Source: Streptomyces sp. MJM8645 (GTDB lineage Bacteria; Actinomycetota; Actinomycetes; Streptomycetales; Streptomycetaceae). From it: a stretch of DNA of 64,000 nucleotides. Both the position numbers and the translations under genes were made by a program. Of this stretch, positions 1 through 7,510 are shown piece after piece. Each line of letters opens with the position of its first letter. Position 1 is the stretch's first letter. The notes under the pieces were generated by a model that worked only from the letters and a program-made list of their open reading frames with translations, made no database searches and was not told the DNA's origin. The stretch spans positions 5,400,501-5,464,500 of the forward strand of contig NZ_LJJF01000001.1 of assembly GCF_001625365.1 (NCBI RefSeq), written 5' to 3'.

Positions 1-235
1 GTTGCACCTGCTCCAGGCCGTCGTCAAGGATCTTGACGCACTCGCGGACCTTCTTCAGCCCGTACTCCCACGTGCCCTGGAAGTGTCCGCAGGCCTCGTC
101 GAGGAAGTCGTAGCCCAGTCCGCTGCGACTCGCTTCCTTGAGCGCCTTGAGTCCTTGGTCGAGTTCGTCGCCGCAGCCTTTGAGGTCCTTGGCCAGCTTG
201 GCGAGGAACTCGGTGCTGACCGTGAAGTCGGCCAC
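1..235 (-). CDS. WXG100-like small protein, C-terminus cut by window edge
   Basis: Reading the minus strand from a GTG at 235 gives 78 codons without a stop before the window ends. The start is supported by a GGGGGAG ribosome-binding site just upstream. The protein is mainly helical in composition, begins VADFTVSTEFLAKLAKDL, and has a central GTWEYG turn between two predicted amphipathic helices, the layout of WXG100/ESAT-6-type proteins (W-x-x-G here rather than strict W-x-G). It could belong to a type VII secretion locus lying to the left. The family call is an inference from length and layout; the real C-terminus is not visible. Confidence 0.5.
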   Translation of the reverse strand, partial: MADFTVSTEFLAKLAKDLKGCGDELDQGLKALKEASRSGLGYDFLDEACGHFQGTWEYGLKKVRECVKILDDGLEQVQ

Positions 236-400
236 TGCTCCCCCGATGTGTCGATGGCGTGACCGGCCGAGCATAGCCGCAGTCGGTGCGCGGGCGATCT
301 GTTGTGACGGGCGCTTCACGTTGCGGTGACGGGATCTTGACGATGCGCCAGCGTGCGGCGGCGTCGGCGGCGGCCGGGAGGCGGCCGGGCGGCGTCGGGG

Positions 401-889
401 TCAGCGGCGCCAGAAGCCGCGCTTCTTCGGGGCGACGAGCTTCGCCACCGCGGCGACGAACAGTTCGGCGACGGGGGAGGGGCCTTCGCCGTGGTTGAGG
501 TGGCCTTCGGAGGACCACTCGCCGAGGACGGTGCCGGGGCTGCCGTCGAAGGGGTTGAGCGCGTGCTCCAGGGTCACGTAGCGGACGGTCTTGGCGCCCT
601 GGGGGTGGACGGCGGCGACGAAGTGGGCCTCGGTGGCGCCGGTCGGGGTGGGGAGGGTGACGAGCAGCAGGGGGTGGCCGTCGGCCCGCAGGTGCCGGCA
701 GTCCAGGCCGTGGCTGGGCAGCCGGTCCTCGGGCGGGAGGGTCTGGCCGAGGTTGTCCCAGATGCCGGTGAGGACGGGCAGGAGGCTGCCGCCGGCGTCC
801 GGGACGGTCAGCCGCGGGCCGAATTCGAGGACCTGGCGGGCGAGCTCGCGGTGGACGAAGCGGTAGTGGTGGGGCCGTGGTTCGGTCAT
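401..889 (-). CDS. Conserved hypothetical protein, 162 aa
   Basis: I do not recognise a family. The chosen ATG at 889 begins MTEPRPHHYRFVHREL; an in-frame ATG 14 codons further upstream lacks support. The protein is soluble with no signal peptide or membrane segment. It has a central hydrophobic beta-rich part (HPLLLVTLPTPTGATEAHFVAAV) and ends in a basic tail, KKRGFWRR. It lies next to the WXG100-like gene on the same strand, so the two may belong together. G/C bias at third positions supports real coding. Positions 236-400 between the two genes show nothing further. Confidence 0.55.
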   Translation of the reverse strand: MTEPRPHHYRFVHRELARQVLEFGPRLTVPDAGGSLLPVLTGIWDNLGQTLPPEDRLPSHGLDCRHLRADGHPLLLVTLPTPTGATEAHFVAAVHPQGAKTVRYVTLEHALNPFDGSPGTVLGEWSSEGHLNHGEGPSPVAELFVAAVAKLVAPKKRGFWRR

Positions 890-991
890 GGGGCCCACGG
901 TAGCGAACCACTCGGAGCGGGCGGTCGGCACATCCGACTTCCCGCTCCGAAAGGGCAGTTGACCAGCACCGTGGGTCGCGGTGGCGGCCCG

Positions 992-1312
992 TCAGTGACT
1001 GTTCTTGAGGTTGAGCACGACCACTCCGACGATCACCAGGGCGATCCCCAGCCACTGGAGGCGTCCCAGTGATTCGCCGAAGGCGACCACGCCTATTCCG
1101 GCGACCGCCGCCGTCCCGGCCCCCGACCAGACGGCGTAGGCGACCGAGACCGGGATGTGCTTGAGCGCGCGCCCGAGCAGCACGAAGGACAGCACGTAGC
1201 CGACCGCCACCCCCAGGCTCGGCCAGAGGCGGGTGAACCCCTCGGTGAGCTTGAGGCAGCTGGTCGCGCAGACCTCGCTCAGGATGGCGAGGGAGAGCAG
1301 GAGATAGGGCAT
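992..1312 (-). CDS. Small multidrug resistance (SMR) family transporter
   Basis: A 106-residue integral membrane protein with four hydrophobic segments, the usual SMR length. SMR proteins are dual-topology dimers that exchange protons for cations, often quaternary ammonium or guanidinium compounds. The essential membrane-embedded glutamate is present in helix 1 (LAILSEVCATS, E13, matching E14 of EmrE), and the helix 3-4 glycine/valine-rich segment is intact. The gene starts 5 bp after the HAD hydrolase gene and is the last gene of the transporter unit that begins at 6325. Because that unit may serve phosphonates, including the quaternary ammonium 2-trimethylaminoethylphosphonate, an SMR pump here is suggestive, but the substrate is unknown. 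Confidence 0.85.
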   Translation of the reverse strand: MPYLLLSLAILSEVCATSCLKLTEGFTRLWPSLGVAVGYVLSFVLLGRALKHIPVSVAYAVWSGAGTAAVAGIGVVAFGESLGRLQWLGIALVIVGVVVLNLKNSH

Positions 1313-1317
1313 GCCGG

Positions 1318-2073
1318 TCAAACGGCCCGGGCGGCGCCGAGCTTCCCCAGCAGGGCGAGGTCGGCCTGTTCCAGGCTGGCGAGCAGGGTGATCCGGCCGC
1401 CGTCGGGCATCGGCGTCGCGGTGGACGGCACGGCGAGCACGGCGCAGCCGGCCGCGGCGGCGGAGGCGACTCCGGTCGGGGTGTCCTCGACGGCGACGCA
1501 GGCGGCCGGGTCCAGGCCGAGCCGTTCGGCGGCGGCGAGGTACGGGTCCGGTGCGGGCTTGGTGCGCGGGGTGTCCTCGGCGGCCAGGGTGACGGCGAAC
1601 CAGTCCCGGCCGATGGCGGCGAGGACCAGGTCGACCACCTGGCGGGGGGAGGCGGAGACCAGGGCGGTGGGCACCTGCGCGTCCCGCAGGGAGGCCAGCA
1701 GGGCGAGCGCGCCGGGGCGCGGGACGGTCTCGGCGGCGACCTTGGCGGCGAAGGACTCGCCGAGCCGGGCGGCGAGTTCGGCCTCGGTGAGGTTGGTGCC
1801 GCTGACCTTGTGCAGGTGGGCGGCGGTGTGCTCGACGGCCTGGCCGAGCACTTCGGGGGCGTCCTGGTCGGTGAGCGCGTGGTGGAGCTCGTCGGCGAGT
1901 TCGGCGGCGGCCTGCCACCAGAGCTGCTCGGTGTCGACCAGGGTGCCGTCCATGTCGAACAGGACGGCGGCGGGGCGGGGGGCCTCGGGCGCCGGAGCGC
2001 CGGGGGCCAGGGGGTCGGGCGTCACGGAGGATTCGGGCGTCAGGGCGGAGTCGGGCGTCAGGGCTTCAGGCAT
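1318..2073 (-). CDS. HAD-superfamily hydrolase (beta-phosphoglucomutase-like)
   Basis: A cytosolic phosphatase or phosphomutase of 251 residues. The nucleophile motif is LFDMDGTLVDTE with D40 and D42, followed by a helical cap, motif II in TALVSASPRQVV, the motif III lysine in RTKPAPDPY, and the acidic pair in VAVEDTPTGV. The first 33 residues are a low-complexity Pro/Thr/Glu extension with TPDS/TPES repeats, so the true start could lie further in. It is not PhnX phosphonoacetaldehyde hydrolase: the nucleophile loop is DMDGT rather than the DWAGT type. It sits 55 nt after the ABC ATPase gene and 5 nt before the SMR gene, so it is probably co-transcribed with the transporter. Substrate unknown. 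Confidence 0.8.
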   Translation of the reverse strand: MPEALTPDSALTPESSVTPDPLAPGAPAPEAPRPAAVLFDMDGTLVDTEQLWWQAAAELADELHHALTDQDAPEVLGQAVEHTAAHLHKVSGTNLTEAELAARLGESFAAKVAAETVPRPGALALLASLRDAQVPTALVSASPRQVVDLVLAAIGRDWFAVTLAAEDTPRTKPAPDPYLAAAERLGLDPAACVAVEDTPTGVASAAAAGCAVLAVPSTATPMPDGGRITLLASLEQADLALLGKLGAARAV

Positions 2074-2128
2074 GGCGGTACCTTCGGTGGTTCATCAGAT
2101 GGTGCTACGCAGATGGGGTTCGAGGCTC

Positions 2129-3214
2129 TCAGACGGTGCGGCGGTCCACCAGCACCGGACGCTCCGGCAGCAGGAGCTCGGCGCGCGAGCCGGCCGGCAG
2201 CGCGGCGGCGGCCTCGGTCGGCAGGTCGGCCTTGACCTCGGTGCCGTCGTCGAGGCGGACGGTGAGCCGGGTGACGGCGCCCAGGAAGGACGCGGTGACC
2301 ACCAGGGCCGGGCCGGTCTCGGACGGGGTCAGGGTGACGTTCTCCGGGCGGACCAGCACCTGGAGCTCGCCGTCGGCGGGCAGGTCGCCGTCCACCGCGT
2401 GCCGGCGGCCGAGCACCTCGACGCCGTCGGACGTGCGGGTGCACGGGATGCGGCTCATGGTGCCGACGAACTCGGCGACGAACGCGGTGGCCGGGCGGCC
2501 GTACAGCTCGGACGGGGTGGCGCACTGCTCCAGCCGGCCCGCGCGCAGCACCGCGACCCGGTCGGCCATCGACAGCGCCTCCTCCTGGTCGTGGGTGACG
2601 AACAGGGTCGTGATCCCCAGTTCCTGCTGGAGCCGGCGGATCTCCTCGCGCAGCTGGAGGCGGACCTTGGCGTCCAGCGCGGACAGCGGCTCGTCGAGCA
2701 GCAGCACGCGCGGCTGCAGGGCGAGCGCCCGGGCGAGCGCGATGCGCTGCTGCTGGCCGCCGGACATCTGGTGCGGGTAGTGCTCGGCGCGGTGCGGCAG
2801 GCCGACCAGCTCCAGCAGCTCCTGGGCGCGCTTGCGGCGCTCGGCCTTGCCGGCGCCGCGCATCCGCAGCCCGAAGGCGACGTTGTCCAGCGCGCTCAGG
2901 TGCGGGAAGAGGCTGTACGACTGGAACACCATGCCCGCGTCGCGCTTGTGGGCGGGGATCGCGGTGATGTCCTGCCCGTCGACCAGGACCTCGCCGGAGT
3001 CGTGCTGCTCGAAGCCGGCCAGGATGCGCAGCGCGGTGGTCTTGCCGCAGCCGGACGGGCCGAGCAGGGCGAGCAGTTCGCCCGGGTGGACGGTCAGGTC
3101 CAGGCCGTCGAGGGCGGTGGTGGCGCCGAACGAGCGGCGCAGCGAGCGGAACTCGACGGTGGCGCCGCCGGGGGCGAGCGCGGCACCGGCGACGGGGGCG
3201 GAAACCGTGGTCAT
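2129..3214 (-). CDS. ABC transporter ATP-binding protein, PotA/PhnT-like
   Basis: The ATPase of an importer of the spermidine/iron/2-aminoethylphosphonate type, 361 residues. It shows Walker A GPSGCGKTT (about 52-60), signature MSGGQQQRIALARAL, Walker B LLLDEPLSALD, H-loop VTHDQEEAL, and a C-terminal TOBE-type domain from about residue 270. It energises the two permeases encoded just upstream; the solute-binding lipoprotein is the first gene of the unit. The ATG start follows a 78-nt gap after the permease stop. The subfamily is clear. The assignment to phosphonate rather than polyamine or iron rests on the neighbouring PhnY-PhnZ-like fusion gene and the shared operator, so it is an inference. 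Confidence 0.9.
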   Translation of the reverse strand: MTTVSAPVAGAALAPGGATVEFRSLRRSFGATTALDGLDLTVHPGELLALLGPSGCGKTTALRILAGFEQHDSGEVLVDGQDITAIPAHKRDAGMVFQSYSLFPHLSALDNVAFGLRMRGAGKAERRKRAQELLELVGLPHRAEHYPHQMSGGQQQRIALARALALQPRVLLLDEPLSALDAKVRLQLREEIRRLQQELGITTLFVTHDQEEALSMADRVAVLRAGRLEQCATPSELYGRPATAFVAEFVGTMSRIPCTRTSDGVEVLGRRHAVDGDLPADGELQVLVRPENVTLTPSETGPALVVTASFLGAVTRLTVRLDDGTEVKADLPTEAAAALPAGSRAELLLPERPVLVDRRTV

Positions 3215-3292
3215 GGCTGGTGACTCCTGGAAAGCGTGGGGTGGTTCAGGACCGTGCGGCCAGGGCGCGGGACGGCCGCGCGGCGGGGTGTC

Positions 3293-4114
3293 TCAGGCCC
3301 GCGCGCCCTTGCGGCCGCGGCCGACGGCGGACATCAGCAGCAGGACGAGCCAGACGATCAGCAGGCTGAGCATCGAGACGGCGACGGACATCTGGCCGTC
3401 GCTCTTGCCGTTGGAGTTGATCCACACCGAGAAGGGGGCGAAGCCGAGGATGGAGGCGGTGGTGAACTCGCCGAGCACCAGGGCGACGGTGAGGACGGCC
3501 GCGTTCAGCAGCGCGCTGCGCAGGTTCGGCAGGACGACGGTGAACACCGCGCGCAGCCAGCCGGCCCCGCAGTTGCGGGCGGCCTCGACCAGGGTGGCGA
3601 CGTCCACGCCGCGCAGCCCGGCGTCCAGCGCCCGGTAGGCGAACGGCAGCGCCATCAGCACGTAGGCGATGACCAGGACGATCGGGAACTTCGGGTCCTG
3701 GATGGCCACGATGGTCTGGAACAGCGGGGTGTCCTGGAGGTAGTCCGGGCCCCAGCGCAGCACGCCGATGATGCCGGTGGTGAGCGCGACCACGGGGACG
3801 ACCAGCGGCATCGAGCACATCACCTCGATCACCGGGCGCAGCTTCGGCGCACCGAGCCGGGCGGCGAGCATCGCCGGGACGAGCAGGAGCAGCAGCACCG
3901 CCACCGTGACGCCGGCCAGCTCCAGGCTCAGCACCAGGCTGTCCAGGAAGCCGGGCGCGTTCAGCAGCTCGGTGTAGGCCCGGAAGGTGGTGCCGCCCTT
4001 GTTGTCGTCGACGCTGAAGATCACCGAGGAGGCCAGCGGTACGGCGAAGTAGACGCCGCAGAGCAGCAGGACGAGGCCGCGGCCGAAACGGATGCGATTG
4101 ATCAGGCGAGCCAC
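3293..4114 (-). CDS. ABC transporter permease (second)
   Basis: A 273-residue inner-membrane permease with about six hydrophobic segments and the ABC-permease EAA loop (ATLVEAARNCGAGWLRAVFTVVLP), which docks on the ATPase. The GTG start at 4114 lies inside the end of the upstream permease gene (13-nt overlap), a sign of translational coupling. It pairs with the 349-residue permease to form the transport channel. The family resembles PotC/PhnV-type permeases. The start is chosen because it gives VARLINRIRFGRGLVLLLC, a normal N-terminus just ahead of the first membrane segment. Confidence 0.88.
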   Translation of the reverse strand: MARLINRIRFGRGLVLLLCGVYFAVPLASSVIFSVDDNKGGTTFRAYTELLNAPGFLDSLVLSLELAGVTVAVLLLLLVPAMLAARLGAPKLRPVIEVMCSMPLVVPVVALTTGIIGVLRWGPDYLQDTPLFQTIVAIQDPKFPIVLVIAYVLMALPFAYRALDAGLRGVDVATLVEAARNCGAGWLRAVFTVVLPNLRSALLNAAVLTVALVLGEFTTASILGFAPFSVWINSNGKSDGQMSVAVSMLSLLIVWLVLLLMSAVGRGRKGARA

Positions 4115-5151
4115 TTGGCACTCCGGCGCTGAAGGGGCAGGTACACGGCCATCACCAGGCAGGCGACCACGATCATGTCGAGGCCGAGGGCGAGGGCGAG
4201 GTTGCCCTGGCCGACCAGGACGTTGCCGGACAGCGCGTCGCCGATCTGCATCGAGATCAGCGGCACCGAACTGCCCACCATGGCCTCGGCGGTGGCGTAC
4301 GCGGCGAAGGAGGCGCCGAACAGCAGCACGAAGCCGCCGAGCAGCGAGGGCACCAGGACCGGCAGGGCCACGTGCCGCCAGTACTGCACGACGGTGGCGC
4401 CGTTGTTGTACGCGGCCTCGCGCCACTGGGTGCGCAGGCCCTCCAGGGCCGGGGTGATGGTGATGACCATCAGCGGCACCAGGAAGTACAGGTAGACCAC
4501 GGAGAGGCCGGTGAAGGTGTAGAGGTTCCAGCCGTGGCTGGTGAGGCCGAACTTCTTGGTGACCTCGCCGGCGTTGCCGAGGGTGGCGACGAACATGAAG
4601 GCGAGCGGCACGCCGCCGAAGTTGGCGAGCACGCCGGAGGCGGAGAGCACCGCCTCGCGGAACACCCGGAACCGGGAGGTGGCCACGGCCTGGGCCAGCG
4701 GCAGGCCGACCACGGTGGCGATCAGCGCGGTCAGCAGGGAGAGCTTGACGCTTCCCCACAGGGCGGTCCAGTAGGCGCCCTGCAGCGAGCCGGTGAGGTT
4801 GTCGGTGGTGAAGGTGCCGCCGCCGTCGGGGGCGTCGGGCGAGGTGGTGAACGCGCCGATGGCGATCGCGACGGCGGGCAGGCCGAAGCCGACCAGGAAG
4901 AACAGGAGCAGGGGGAGGGCGGCCAGCCAGGCGCGGCCGCGGCCGGCCCGGGGCTTGCCGGGGCGGGGGGCCCTGGCGGTCTTGGCGGTCTCGGTGCTCT
5001 TGGCCGTGGTGGCCGTGGTGTCTGCGGTGTCGGTGGCCTTGGCCGTTGTGGCGTCGGCGGTGGCGGGGGTGGTTGCTGCGGGGCCGGGGGCGCCCCCGCC
5101 GCTCTGGGCGGCGGAGGCGGGGGCCGGCACCGGGGTGGGAGCCGTGGTCAT
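4102..5151 (-). CDS. ABC transporter permease (first)
   Basis: A 349-residue permease of the PotB/PhnU type. The first 70 residues are a cytoplasmic low-complexity Ala/Thr/Pro/Lys region, unlike most family members. Six or so hydrophobic segments follow, with an EAA loop (REAAYNNGATVVQYWRHVALPVLVP) near residue 240. It starts 7 nt after the stop of the solute-binding protein gene and overlaps the next permease by 13 nt, so it is certainly in the same transcription unit. The long Ala/Thr-rich N-terminus may be partly an artefact of start choice, but no better internal start before the first membrane helix stands out. Confidence 0.88.
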   Translation of the reverse strand: MTTAPTPVPAPASAAQSGGGAPGPAATTPATADATTAKATDTADTTATTAKSTETAKTARAPRPGKPRAGRGRAWLAALPLLLFFLVGFGLPAVAIAIGAFTTSPDAPDGGGTFTTDNLTGSLQGAYWTALWGSVKLSLLTALIATVVGLPLAQAVATSRFRVFREAVLSASGVLANFGGVPLAFMFVATLGNAGEVTKKFGLTSHGWNLYTFTGLSVVYLYFLVPLMVITITPALEGLRTQWREAAYNNGATVVQYWRHVALPVLVPSLLGGFVLLFGASFAAYATAEAMVGSSVPLISMQIGDALSGNVLVGQGNLALALGLDMIVVACLVMAVYLPLQRRSAKWLA

Positions 5152-5158
5152 CGTCAGG

Positions 5159-6325
5159 TCAGCCCGCGATCGCCTTGGCCCAGTTCTCGGTCACGGTCTT
5201 CTTGGCCGTGTCCGTCTGCTCCTGGGTCGGGAAGGTGGTGAAGGGCTTCTCGACCGGCGGGAGCTTGGCGGCGCCCGCGGCGTCCAGGGTGCCGGCCGTC
5301 TTCATGGCGTCGAACAGGGCCGGGGTGGCGTAGCCGCCCAGGAAGCCGTTCTGGCCCTCGGCGCTGTACAGGTACTCCTCCCACAGGCGGGCGGCGGCCG
5401 GGTGCGGCGCGTCCTTGTTGATCGCCTGGTTGTAGTACTGCGCGTAGGAGCCGTCCGAGGGGATGGTCACCTGCCAGTCGATGCCCTTGCTCCTGAACTT
5501 GTCGGCGTAGCCGGCGTTCAGGTACGACCAGTCGATGCTGATCGGGGTCTCGCCCTTCTCGATGGTCGCCGGGGTGACCTCGACCGGGTTGAAGTTGCCG
5601 GCCTGCTTGACCTTGGCGAAGAAGTCGATGCCGGGCTGGATGTTGTCCAGCGAGCCGCCGTTGGCGAGCGCGGCCGCGTAGACGGCGCCGAACGCGGCAC
5701 CGGCCTTGGTCGGGTTGCCGTTCAGGGCGACCATGCCCTTGTACTCGGGCTTCAGCAGGTCGGCGAAGGTCTTCGGGCAGGCGGATACCTTCTTGGCGTC
5801 GCACGCGATCGACATGTAGCCGCCGTAGTCGTTGTAGTGCAGGCCGTCGGCGTTCTTCATGGTGGCCGGGATCTTGTCGAAGTCGGTGACCTTGTACGGG
5901 GCCAGCAGGCCCTGCTTGGCGGCGCTGAGCGCGAAGGCCGAGCCGAGGTCGACGACGTCGGGGGCGCGGTCCTGGCCCTTGCGGGAGGTGATCGCGTTGA
6001 TCTCGTCCTGGCTGGCGCCGTCGGGGTTCTCGTCCTCGATCTCGATGCCGTACTTCGCCTTGAAGTCGTCCATCAGCTTGCCGTAGTTCGCCCAGTCGCG
6101 CGGCAGCGTGATGGCGTGCAGCTTCCCCTCCTTCTTGGCGGCGGCGATCAGGCCGTCCATCCCGCCGAAGTCGGCGACCGAGGTGGCGGTCTTGGCGCTC
6201 TTGCCGCCCGCGGCGTCGCCGGACTTCGCGGTGGAGGAGCCGGCGGAGCCGCAGGCGGTGAGGGACAGCGCGGCGGCGGTCAGGACCGCTGCGAAGGCGG
6301 CGGAACGGGCGCGGTGCACGGACAC
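5159..6325 (-). CDS. ABC transporter solute-binding lipoprotein (phosphonate-type candidate)
   Basis: The extracellular binding protein of the importer, 388 residues. The signal peptide ends in a lipobox (ALSLTAC, Cys about 25), so the mature protein should be lipid-anchored outside the membrane. The body resembles iron/polyamine/2-aminoethylphosphonate binding proteins: LIAAAKKEGKL near the start of the first lobe, then SRKGQDRAPDVVDLGSAF and a DWSYLNAGYADKF segment. It is the first gene of the minus-strand unit, and the palindromic operator at 6469-6489 lies about 145 bp upstream. The ligand cannot be read from sequence; an organophosphonate is the most economical guess given the fused oxygenase gene at 7511-9091. 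Confidence 0.85.
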   Translation of the reverse strand: MSVHRARSAAFAAVLTAAALSLTACGSAGSSTAKSGDAAGGKSAKTATSVADFGGMDGLIAAAKKEGKLHAITLPRDWANYGKLMDDFKAKYGIEIEDENPDGASQDEINAITSRKGQDRAPDVVDLGSAFALSAAKQGLLAPYKVTDFDKIPATMKNADGLHYNDYGGYMSIACDAKKVSACPKTFADLLKPEYKGMVALNGNPTKAGAAFGAVYAAALANGGSLDNIQPGIDFFAKVKQAGNFNPVEVTPATIEKGETPISIDWSYLNAGYADKFRSKGIDWQVTIPSDGSYAQYYNQAINKDAPHPAAARLWEEYLYSAEGQNGFLGGYATPALFDAMKTAGTLDAAGAAKLPPVEKPFTTFPTQEQTDTAKKTVTENWAKAIAG

Positions 6326-6468
6326 GGGTCAGTCTCCTGATCGGGTGTACTGCAAGGGGGTGAGCTGCGGTGGGGTTGTCTGATCGGGGGATCGTGCGAG
6401 TGGCCGTTCGGAGCCGTTCTGAGGTGCCCGGTGCCGTTCGGAGCCGCCCGGAGCCGTTCGAGGCCGTC

Positions 6469-6489
6469 CGAGTTGACTAGCCAACTTCG
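6469..6489. promoter_or_regulatory. Palindromic operator between transporter unit and GntR gene
   Basis: The 14-mer GTTGACTAGCCAAC (6472-6485) has 5-bp arms AGTTG/CAACT around a 6-bp centre ACTAGC. It closely matches the perfect 28-bp palindrome at 9118-9145; the two share AGTTG-NN-TAGCCAACTTC. Shape and size fit operators of HutC-subfamily GntR regulators, and such a regulator is encoded 197 bp to the right. The rest of 6326-6685 holds no gene. It contains loosely repeated GGAGCCGTTCG-type units at about 6400-6470, of no clear meaning. Confidence 0.65.
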
Positions 6490-6685
6490 CTGACGGACGT
6501 AAGTACGCCGGAGTCCGATGACGGGAAGGTGAACGGACGGCCCAGAACCGGGGTCGGCTGCGGGAACGGTCGAATCCGGCCATCGGAGCGTGATCCGTTC
6601 GGTGCGATGCTTCAAAGGCGCAGCGGGATAAGGTCGGGCTGTCCGTGCCGGTACGGCTGCGCAGGACACCGCCCCAGGAGGGACA

Positions 6686-7474
6686 TTGACTGACGTGGCA
6701 CTTGAGCCCGGGCGCCCCGCCGAGCGCGCTCCCGGCGCCCTGTACCGGAAGGTCGCCGCCGACCTGCGCGAGGCCATCACCACCGGCGCGTACGGCGAGG
6801 CCGGCCGGCTGCCCGCCGAGGGCGCGCTCGCCGAGCAGTACGGCGTCTCCCGCGGCACCGTCCGCCAGGCGCTCGCCGTCCTGCGCTCCGACGGGCTGGT
6901 CACCTCCCGCCGCGGCACCCGGCGCGTCGTGCTCGGGGGCGCCCGGGTGCAGAGCTTCTCCGAACTGCTCAGCTTCACGCACTGGGCGTACTCGATGGGC
7001 GAGGAGCCCGGCGGCATCCTGGACTCGCTGGTCCGCCGCCCCGCCGACACCGCCGAACGCGAGCAACTGCGCCTGGAGCCGGGCGCCGAGGTGTATGTGA
7101 CCGTCCGGCTGCGCACCCTCTCCGGCACGCCCGTGATGGTCGAGCGCACCATCTACCCGCCGCGGGTCGGCGAGATCGTCGCCGAGCTGCCGGCGGACGT
7201 CGTCTCGCACACCGAAGTCCTGCGCGAGCACGGCATCCTGTTCACCGACGCCGACCACACCATCGACATCGTGGCCGCCAACGCCGAGGACGCCCGGCTC
7301 CTCGGCTGCCGCCGCGGCGGCCCGCTGCTGCGCGAACGGCGGCGCACGACGGACCCGACCGGCACTCCGGTGGAATGGTCCCAGGACCGCTACCTGCCCG
7401 GGACGGTGGCGTTCAGCATCCACAACTCGCTGGCCGCGTCGGCGCTTTCGCGGCACGCCCGGGAGGGTGACTGA
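6686..7474 (+). CDS. GntR-family (HutC subfamily) transcriptional regulator
   Basis: A 262-residue effector-responsive DNA-binding protein. Residues about 14-80 form the winged helix-turn-helix (KVAADLREAITTGAYGEAGRLPAEGALAEQYGVSRGTVRQALAVL), and about 95-255 form a UTRA ligand-binding domain. The start is a TTG at 6686, chosen because a strong AGGAGG lies 5-10 nt upstream. It is divergent from the transporter unit and convergent with the fused oxygenase gene (36 nt between stops). Two copies of one palindrome lie upstream of those two units and none elsewhere that I could find, so it is the likely repressor of both. Its ligand is probably the transported compound or a breakdown product (inference). 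Confidence 0.88.
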   Translation: MTDVALEPGRPAERAPGALYRKVAADLREAITTGAYGEAGRLPAEGALAEQYGVSRGTVRQALAVLRSDGLVTSRRGTRRVVLGGARVQSFSELLSFTHWAYSMGEEPGGILDSLVRRPADTAEREQLRLEPGAEVYVTVRLRTLSGTPVMVERTIYPPRVGEIVAELPADVVSHTEVLREHGILFTDADHTIDIVAANAEDARLLGCRRGGPLLRERRRTTDPTGTPVEWSQDRYLPGTVAFSIHNSLAASALSRHAREGD

Positions 7475-7510
7475 GCCCGGCCCTCTTCCCGGGCGTGCCG
7501 GCCGGTGCCA

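Noticed and set aside
1318..2073. Phosphonoacetaldehyde hydrolase (phnX) within the phosphonate island
   Set aside because: The nucleophile loop is DMDGTLVD, not the DWAGT type, and the expected Schiff-base lysine context is not visible.
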